A stretch of 64,000 nt of DNA. Origin: Oscheius onirici (lineage: Eukaryota; Nematoda; Chromadorea; Rhabditida; Rhabditidae). Positions within the stretch are counted from its first letter, which is position 1. Each line of letters opens with the position of its first letter. A program made the position numbers and the translations under genes. The notes beneath the pieces were generated by a model. That model had not been told where the DNA came from, made no database searches, and was given only the letters and a program-made list of their open reading frames with translations. The stretch is taken from NCBI GenBank assembly GCA_932521025.1, contig OW051473.1, forward strand, positions 7,626,001 through 7,690,000, written 5' to 3'. This document shows, piece after piece, positions 57,049 to 64,000 of the stretch.

Positions 57049-58282
57049 TTATACAAGGTTTGTTTTAACACAGTAATCTTTGTTAAAGCTTTGTACCCAC
57101 CAGAGCAGTACACTCTTAACATGAGTTCTCAAACTTTTGGAAAGTCCCACTATTAACCAGGCGCCAATCCCTCCATACAGATCGTTCAAGGCATTATAGA
57201 TCAGATAGAAGACCTAAAATGGTAAACAGTACACAATGGAAAATTGCTCATACCTTGGTATTTGTGTACGGATTGATGGCAAATGTGTAGATGATATAGA
57301 AATAGTAGGCAAGTTCAATAACACAAGTTACACCCGAAATGATGCACAGGTTATTTTCTTGCCGTTGTTTTTCACTGAGAACTTTTTGGTTTGCTGATGA
57401 TAAGGTGGTTAATGATCTCTGAAAAGCGTTTGTAGATCACAGTTTGGCTCACCATCCGGTATTTTCGCCGGAAGACACACAACATTGTCACATTGGTGAC
57501 TATTATTGTGAGCACAACGACAGTGTCGAACGCATATGCCATCTTGAAAAACCATTTTCGAAATTCCATGTCAAAAAACTGAATGTATATCCTAAAAATA
57601 AGTATGAGTTAAACATATATGGGTCATTAACCCGTTGGCCTGCCTCTTCCAGTAAAATTTCTGGTTAATAAGGCGACTCGCACTGTACAAACCGAAGCCT
57701 ATCTGAATAAAATAGGCAAGGTTTGCCCAGGATGACCTCCAAATCTGGAAATCTTTTCAGTCTCCATCTGACTTCAGTTCTACCTGTTTGTGTTTCATTG
57801 GACTACAGACAGCTGTAGCTCTGTTCAGAGCTAACAAGAGTACTGTCATGCCTTGACTGAAGCGTGTACCCCACGCCAGTATCAAGTAAATGTGCCCGAT
57901 TGTTGTCCCTTGACCCGTGTAGAATTCCGTGAACCAGCTGTAAATGAGATATATTCATTCGACGACCCTCATCATATCATGATTTATGCTGCGAAAAACC
58001 CACTCTTTAGCTGGGAAGATGGCTCCCAAGTAGTTGTTCAATAAGGCTATTATGTCGATCACTCCTCCAATCATAAATATCCGATAGAACATGCCTAAAA
58101 TTTCTTCTTAGACGCCTCAAAAGTTAGAAATTTCCGTGATAGGCCCGTTTCCTGAGCATAATCATAATAAACACAACGAGACTGTAGAGCGGTATTGTTA
58201 AAATGACGAATACCATAAAGCTGTAGGATACGACAGTTTCAACCAGAGGAAACCATTCAGGAAGAGTGCCATTTGTTGACAT
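57049..58282 (-). CDS. Serpentine chemoreceptor, Srg-like (7TM)
   Basis: Seven exons. MSTNGTLPEWFPLVE precedes TM1 (MVFVILTIPLYSLVVFIMIM), then MFYRIFMIGGVIDIIALLNN (TM2), WGTRFSQGMTVLLLALNRAT with LNRATAVCSPMKHKQIW after TM3, ANLAYFIQIGFG (TM4), TVVVLTIIVTNVTMLCVFRR (TM5), LCIISGVTCVIELAYYFYII (TM6) and FYLIYNALNDLYGGIGAWLI (TM7). The LNR-x-TAV-x-x-P-x-KH segment and FYR motif point to the Srg or related Srv nematode chemoreceptors. The first intron (58095-58134) has no GT donor anywhere before the in-frame stop; cutting at G|GAAATT restores YHG-MFYRIF exactly. Either the intron is GA-AG or this is a recently damaged copy. All other introns are GT-AG. Ligand unknown. Confidence 0.8.
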
Positions 58283-59166
58283 TTTCTCTCTGAACAAAAT
58301 GAAATATTTGATCTGTCCTGGGAAGAATGCAAGCCAAATGAAGATGTGTTTAAGGAAAGAGTAGGTGGAAACTGGATAGCATGTTTCACGTGCATTAATA
58401 GTATTTTCAGATACATCGTTGTTTCTTTTCCGCTCACTCTGACGCATCAATTACTATCACGTTGTGACCAGCCGGAAAACGTAGTCACCCCTTTTGTACC
58501 AAGATGTTCCCTCAAGAACTTTAACGTCGCTGGAAGATGTTTGCGGATAAAAAAGTAACTTATTGTTCCTTTGAGCATTTCGAGTCCAGTATTCAGAATT
58601 TCTCCAAGTTTGCACACGCTGTAACTTATTCGGTAAGGCAAAAACAGAGCCCGAAATTTTGCTATGGAATAGATGCTAAGTGCAAAAATACTCAGAATGG
58701 GGTCTCTTGCCTTCCTTTAGGCATTTGCTTCCATTAGCTGTAAAAGGTTGTATATTTTAGAACCCAGTTCGCACCCATGATAATGTGTACCACTCTCTGT
58801 CTAACGATCGTATTCGGCGGATGCAGACGACTAGCCGGACCTAAACCACGCCTACGTACGTGGAAGGCACATGGTTTGGGAATAAGATCGAGCTTGTGGA
58901 TCACGTGAAGTACGGTATAAGACTGGTCTAGCTGCGTCACTTGCAGTCGCGCACGCACGGTCTCCATCAGGAGTCAGGGGTCTTTTTCAACGAAACAGTG
59001 CCACTTTTTGGTTACGTTAGTGTGTTGTGATGCCGCCCAATATCACTGACCACTTTGTTACCAGTCCTTCGGCAAAGTCTTCTCCAGCTACTTAAACAGC
59101 GTCTTGGGTTTCGCTACTTCCTCTTTGCTTTTCCTTACTTTGCCAAAAAACTTAGCTTTTCAGGAT
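58283..59166. other. Divergent intergenic stretch
   Basis: Shared upstream region between the minus-strand receptor and the plus-strand enzyme. CTTTTCAGGAT immediately before ATG 59167 may be a spliced-leader acceptor. No exon supported. Confidence 0.4.
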
Positions 59167-61957
59167 ATGGCTACTGCACCTATTGCCAAGAGCTCGACAG
59201 CTTTCGTCAAGCGAATCTTGATGGTTCGACCTACTCACTTTACGGTAAGCATCTTTAAAAATAGTTTTACATATTTTTAACAGCTCACCTACTCTATCAA
59301 CCCTTGGATGGACATGAAAAGAGGTGTGAATCGCGGAAAGGCAATAGAACAATGGGATGCACTGAAAGCCACTTTGGAGCAATGTGGAGCTAAGGTCGAC
59401 GTTATGGAAGCAGACGTAATTTAGAGCCAGACAGACGGCACAAAGTACAGATTCCAGGGAGCAAACAACCTTCCCGACATGGTCTTTGCCGCCAATGCTG
59501 CTGTGATTCGGGGCAACAAAGCCTATTTGGCTAATTTTGCTCATCCGGAGAGGAAAGGCGAGAGGTAAGTAGTTGGAGAATTGGACCCTGTTTTGATTAG
59601 TACACGCGTCAGCGGGGAATCAGCTGCCAAACAAGCAACTTTTGATTAAGCTTCGGAACTTCAGACGATCTAATGAGAAAAAGTAACTTTTATAAATCAG
59701 AGTTGATTACAGGTACTTCTATGACCAATGGTTCAAGAACCACGGATACAAAACGATGGGAGATTTGGACATTCACTTTGAAGGCGAGTTTTAAAGGGAT
59801 TTTGTGGTTTTAATAGAAAGATGACAATGTGCTGCAGACTGGATATCATGCGGTAGTATCTCACGGTTCTTCAAACAGGCGTAATGCGAGTAGCAAGCCA
59901 AAAGATCTAAATACTTTGGGGTGGGCTTAAACTTTGATTCTGTCTAGAGACATATGAAAGAGCAACTGGAAGCTTTGTGTTCTTGCGACCATTAACGCGG
60001 TAGTGAAAAGATGAAATCTACGCGCGAGTATCTTTATTCATTACTCTGGTCCTAAAAGAAATAGAAGATTAATTAGAGAGCAAACGGGAGGAGGGTCCGA
60101 TCTGCCTTAATATGGGAGGGCAAACAGAGATTCTCTAATTCGGTATGGGGCTACCCGCCTACGGGGCAACCAGAGGACATTTAAAAAAATTCTCATTTGA
60201 CTTTTGAAATGACACCAATCAAGGATTTAGCAACGCCTTTGCTCTTTTGTGCTATTCCAGGAAATGCGAAAAAATGTCGTCTGGAACCTGCTTTTGCAAG
60301 GCACCTAGGTCGTTTCTCAGCTTATTAAAGAACAATAATGTGGAAAAATTTTAACCTAGCTTTTTACGAAAAACAATAAAGAAAGTGGTAAGAAGACAAA
60401 CCCACTCGGTTGGAACACTGCCTGGAACTATCGTCACTAAGCCGAAGTTCACAAGTTATCACAAAACGGCTCACGCTCACAAGTTGGGAAAAACGAATAA
60501 GAGAGAATATGCTGTATCTACAGAGTAGATTCCATACTTTTGAATATAACTCACATCTTGTAATTGTAACTTTTGGAATGATAATTAGCAAAGTTTTGTT
60601 TGCTAGTTCAGTAAAAAAGAGCATGAAAAACATTAAGAAAAAGTGTGTCTGGACAGCTCTTGGGGCTACATTCAGCCTAAACCAAAGCCATATGTTGTGA
60701 CGCCGATTGTACTGCATCTAGTTTTTGGCGCGGCCATTAAACGAACACCTCTTCCGGAAACCTAAATATGTTTCGGCTTGAGCAATAAGACATCCGGTGA
60801 CCGCTCCCCAAAAACTAGCCTCATTACTGTGCAGAAAAATGACTTCACAGCGTGTCAGTTGATATCGCCCCTAAATCTGTTTTCTATGCGCATAATTTGG
60901 CCCATTAATTGTTGGTCAATCGTCTTAGAAAGAACAAAAAATAAAACAAAAAAGACGCGATGAAAAAAGTTCCGTGTGCTGAACAAGAGCAAACATACTA
61001 ATAAAGTGCTCATGGCCGGCTCAATCAGGGTTAATCAAAGAAAAGCATATTAGCGGGGTGAAATAATCAGAAGTTATACGGACTCTGTTCTCGACAACCA
61101 AACAAGGAAAGTCCAAGACGTATAGGAAGTTCTACCATCAATTATGTGTGTCGGTCGAATCAAACAAACAACTAACTCTCCTGCTAAAAATGAAGAGAGA
61201 GAGAGAGAGTCTATTAGGTGCATGATGCCACAAACTCGTGCTCTTCTTTGCAAATAGAGACCATTTTCAGGAGCTGGAGACGCACTATGGGGTGGATTGA
61301 AAAACGACACTTTGTTCGTCGGAATTGGGCCAAGAACTGACGTGAGGTCTTTGGGAGATATCACGGAGAAGATGCATGATGGAACTTCGTGGAAAGCCAT
61401 TGGCTGTCGTCTGATTGACCCCAGGTATAGGGTTCAAGTGTTCTGGGGGTGGATGAATCCTGTTCTTAGATTCTATCATATCGACACGGCCTTCTGTCCT
61501 CTGAATGAGGAAGTGGCCATCTACTACAAGTATGCTTTCGACCATCTGACGCAACACAATATGAGGAACGAGACAGGACTGATAGAGGTAAGAGAACAAT
61601 ATTATAATAGCTTTAGGAAGTGGTCAACACCATTGTTGCCACGTGGGTGTCTTTTTTTATTAGGAAGAGTTTTTGTACCAGTTGACTGTTTTCCGGGTGC
61701 TTGAGAAAAATTGCAAAAAAGTCATTCAGGTTTCGGAGAAGGAGGCGAGCAATTTTGCGTGCAACGCAGTTGTTGTTGGACCGAATGTGGTCATGCACAA
61801 AGGAAACGACGAAATTGCAAGAAAATTGGAAAAGCTTGGTTTCACAGTCAGGTTTGTCTTTTCTCTATGTTTAAACTTCACTTTTTTCAGATTTGTGGAC
61901 ATGAGTGAGTTCATAAAGAGCGGAGGATCAGCCAAATGCTGTACCCTGGCTATTTGA
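59167..61957 (+). CDS. DDAH / arginine-deiminase-fold enzyme (amidinotransferase superfamily)
   Basis: Eight exons. RILMVRPTHFTLTYSINPWM is the typical start of the guanidino-group-modifying fold, followed by DMVFAANAAVI (substrate Asp and Asn), FEGAGDALWGG, the active-site His in RFYHIDTAFCPL, and the nucleophilic Cys near the end in GGSAKCCTLAI. Family members hydrolyse methylated arginine, arginine or related guanidines. Sequence style (SINPWM, GGSAKC) is closer to bacterial-type DDAH/arginine dihydrolase-like proteins than to mammalian DDAH, in my judgement. An apparent in-frame TAG near 59422 lies in a 44-base GT-AG intron. The intron after HFEG starts GCGAGT and is 1487 bases long (59784-61270), far longer than its neighbours. 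Another intron spans about 61588-61731. Substrate is not determined. Confidence 0.85.
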
Positions 61958-62500
61958 GAAGATGAAGAAGAGTTTGGTGATATTATCTGTACAGGGCAAA
62001 ACGTGTAAAGTATACAGAAAGATGTCAAAAATTACTCCAGTTGCATGAGATAGATGTCTGAAGCGTATTGTTAGATTGTTTGTTTCTTCGGAGTGTCGCT
62101 GAGATCTCTTTGAGGTCAAGGGAGTTCCCGCTGCAGCCTTGCAACTCAAAAGGTTCAAAAATTAGTCAATTTATGTAAGTTTTGATACCGTTTTTTGCTG
62201 TTTGAATGATCGATTAGGATCATAAACAGGCGAAGAAGATGTTTGAGTTGGTATTTGCTCGTCCCCAAAATATTTCAAATTGTGTTCAAATCCTGTCTGT
62301 TCTTGACTTGATAGTATCAATAAAACGATCGACAACGTTTGACAGAATCTAGACTACTAGTCAAAAGTCTAGGAGAATGCCAAAATGGCCCTCATTTGTT
62401 TAGCAATCTGAAGTCAATCAATGCAACATCTAACCGCTGAATTAAAACATCATTGACAAGATCTTTATGATTCCTTGAGTACAGAGACTCTGTCTTTTTG
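61958..62500. other. Convergent 3' region
   Basis: Between two converging genes; AT-rich, with AATAAAACG near 62320. No exon supported. Confidence 0.4.
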
Positions 62501-63451
62501 TCAGTAATTCTGTCCATATTGACCATTGGGACTGCTTTTTCTTTCCTCGGCTTGAGCCGAAACTCTTGACTCGTATTTCATCGCAGCCTCGACAGCATTG
62601 ATGTTTTCGTAGACGTTGTTAGCAGGAGCAAGAACATTGATGTTCTCATAGGTGGGACTTCCGCCTATGCAAGCCATCATTCTCAACGTTTCGGACGACG
62701 GTTTCTGTTGAATCTGCGGCAGACCCTCAGAAGGAGCAGCCTTCGACGTAGGCAAGTCTTCATGTTTTGAAGGGCGACGTTTGGGTGCGACTACGCTCTT
62801 CTTGTGCTGTGCTGCCTTGCGACGAGAAGGTCGATGACGAGGCGGAGGTGCAGGTGGATGAGATCTCATTGTTGACAGGTCTTGGTATTGGGTTGCAGAA
62901 CGTTGAGTTTTGGAGGCAGGGGCTGGAATCTTTTGTCTAGTAGGCATCTTCTGCTTGTACTGGGAAGCCTGTTCTTGGTACTGATCTTGGTAGTGGGCAG
63001 CAGGTCGGAAAGGGACTGGGGCTGGGGTCAGAATCTTGTGTTCAGTAGGAATCTTGTCTTGGTATTGAGTAGCCTGTTCTTGATATTGGTCGTGGAATTG
63101 AGCAGATTGGCGTAGAGTTTTTGGCGGTCGAAGAATGTTATGCCCAGTAGGTATCTTCTCAACATTGCTGCTCGAGCTAGAAGAGGTTGAAGTATTGCGA
63201 GAATCGGAGGTGCTGCTTTCAGAATTATGTTTCTTGTAGCAGAGACAGATAATAGTAATGACGATGGCAGTGACAATCAAGCTGATCACGACAAACAGAC
63301 TGATACCAATCGCTACCCAATACTTCGGTTCGAGGTCTGAAAACCACTACGATTGGTACAAATAGCCTCCGGATGCAGCTACTATTCCAGATTTCTTGAA
63401 TGATAGTTGAGTAAGTTTGCTTGGTTTGCACTCGGTAGCCAACATCAGCAT
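62501..63451 (-). CDS. Single-pass membrane protein with basic/Gln-rich tail and YENI motifs
   Basis: The large exon (62501-63336) encodes YWVAIGISLFVVISLIVTAI and VITIICLC as one membrane helix, then KKHNSE and a long cytoplasmic tail. The tail has three imperfect repeats of the type HDQYQEQATQYQDKIPTEHK, a proline/arginine run (APPPRHRPSRRK) and two TYENINV/VYENINA motifs near the C-terminus, potential phosphotyrosine sites for GRB2-type SH2 domains. The upstream exon (63367 to about 63479) gives LATECKPSKLTQLSFKKSGI. The join requires removing a 30-base GC...AG intron, 63337-63366. The start is uncertain: 63451 is the most upstream in-frame ATG seen, but a further 5' exon is likely because no complete signal peptide is formed. 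No family was recognised. Confidence 0.6.
63337..63366 (-). repeat. 30-base GC...AG unit at an exon junction, copy 1
   Basis: Minus strand: begins GCTATTTGTACC, ends GTGGTTTTCAG. Removing exactly this unit restores the reading frame between the ectodomain exon and the membrane-helix exon. Confidence 0.75.
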
Positions 63452-63479
63452 AGCCGAGAAAACGAGTAGAGCATCTAGT

Positions 63480-63509
63480 CTGAAAACCACTACGATTGGT
63501 ACAAATGGC
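63480..63509 (-). repeat. 30-base GC...AG unit, copy 2
   Basis: Minus strand: begins GCCATTTGTACC, ends GTGGTTTTCAG; a single base differs from the unit at 63337-63366. It ends immediately before the preceding exon, where it provides the 3' splice site. Confidence 0.75.
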
Positions 63510-63789
63510 GCAACAGCTACCGCCTTGTCAGGAACAATTTTCAAAGCATTTGTGTGAATAAAATTTATTACAAGCAATATTTGTACACAGCTTCATTGCA
63601 AACAAAAACAAAGACTTAATATTTCGAAGACTGACTCTCTTTAAAAAGCCTTGCCTATACCGAAGGAGTTGTCTACATTAACAACAGGAAGGTCATCCTG
63701 CCATAGTAGGAGGGCTTTTACACACAACGCACAATACCGCAAAGGGTTTCAGAATTTGTGTTCTTGCGGCGGTTAGATAGATAGATATT

Positions 63790-63918
63790 TCATTTGACCA
63801 AAAAGACAAACATTTGGAGAGGGGAGGGGGTGGAGACAGGATATAATGACTTTGCAAACTTTTTGAACGAGATAGTTCTGGGCACTGCGGCTTTGCCATT
63901 GACCGGGACGTATAGCCA
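63790..63918 (-). CDS. Possible terminal exon of a gene running off the right edge
   Basis: After the acceptor TTGTTTTTCAG (ending at 63919) the minus-strand frame reads WLYVPVNGKAAVPRTISFKK, then FAKSLYPVSTPSPLQMFVFL and a stop at 63790. The splice acceptor is strong, but there is no family motif and the upstream exon is outside or not identified. Confidence 0.3.
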   Translation of the reverse strand, partial: WLYVPVNGKAAVPRTISFKKFAKSLYPVSTPSPLQMFVFLVK

Positions 63919-64000
63919 CTGAAAAACAATAATAAACAGAGAAGTAATGAAATGGCCTCTGAATGGCAAAACAGCAAAACAGTGAACAAACAAACGGTTA

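Noticed and set aside
59400-59470. In-frame TAG in the DDAH-like gene
   Set aside because: The stop lies inside a clean 44-base GT-AG intron starting at GTAATT; splicing gives the expected EADGANNLPDMVF.
61192-61209. GA dinucleotide run
   Set aside because: A short microsatellite within the long intron; ordinary and too short to matter.

Overview
The window looks like nuclear DNA of a nematode. Genes are broken into many small exons by introns of roughly 35-50 bases. Most introns read GT...TTTTCAG or GT...TTTTAG, and several start codons lie directly behind a TTTCAG that looks like a spliced-leader acceptor. The gene content fits: a nematode chemoreceptor of the Srg type, a UDP-glucuronosyltransferase, a NAALADase, a titin/MLCK-type kinase, a biogenic-amine receptor and an RTE retrotransposon. 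No bacterial, organellar, CRISPR or phage signature was seen. All gene models below were joined by hand from splice signals and reading frame; no similarity search was possible.

Layout. 1-304 (-): 5' part of a Rab37/Rab26-like GTPase running off the left edge. 3.4-6.5 kb: small genes, including a secreted Cys-containing protein. 7.2-11.0 kb: a short charged protein, then a complete M28 NAALADase. 11.1-11.6 kb (-): a small conserved-looking protein. 14.3-15.7 kb: methylthioribulose-1-phosphate dehydratase (methionine salvage). 15.9-17.1 kb (-): an F-box-like protein. 17.8-18.2 and 20.1-20.4 kb (-): two unknown small proteins. 18.8-24.6 kb: a repeat-rich tract with a 3.5 kb inverted-repeat-bounded block holding an integrase relic and a leucine-zipper relic. 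25.2-27.0 kb: UGT. 27.6-34.2 kb: titin/MLCK-type kinase with a long Lys/Ser tail. 35.0-36.3 kb: a type I membrane protein. 38.5-40.3 kb: a GPI-anchored multi-Ly6-like protein. 41.2-44.2 kb: an apparently intact RTE element with a perfect 11-bp target-site duplication. 44.2-49.5 kb: gene-empty. 49.55-51.2 kb: aminergic GPCR. 51.5-55.9 kb (-): an IRS/DOK-type docking protein (PH, PTB, five Tyr-x-Asn motifs). 57.0-58.3 kb (-): Srg-type receptor. 59.2-62.0 kb: DDAH/arginine-deiminase-fold enzyme. 62.5-63.5 kb (-): a single-pass membrane protein with two YENI motifs. 63.8-63.9 kb (-): a possible terminal exon.

The genes are not one pathway. Two neighbours, the docking protein and the YENI membrane protein, share Tyr-x-Asn motifs of the GRB2-SH2 type and might serve the same kind of signalling. 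The most unusual signals are: (i) introns whose reading frame can be kept only with GA or GC at the 5' splice site (four cases); (ii) a 30-base GC...AG unit present twice at exon borders of one gene, which looks like recent intron duplication; (iii) the intact young RTE copy carrying four TTTCAG motifs at its 5' end.
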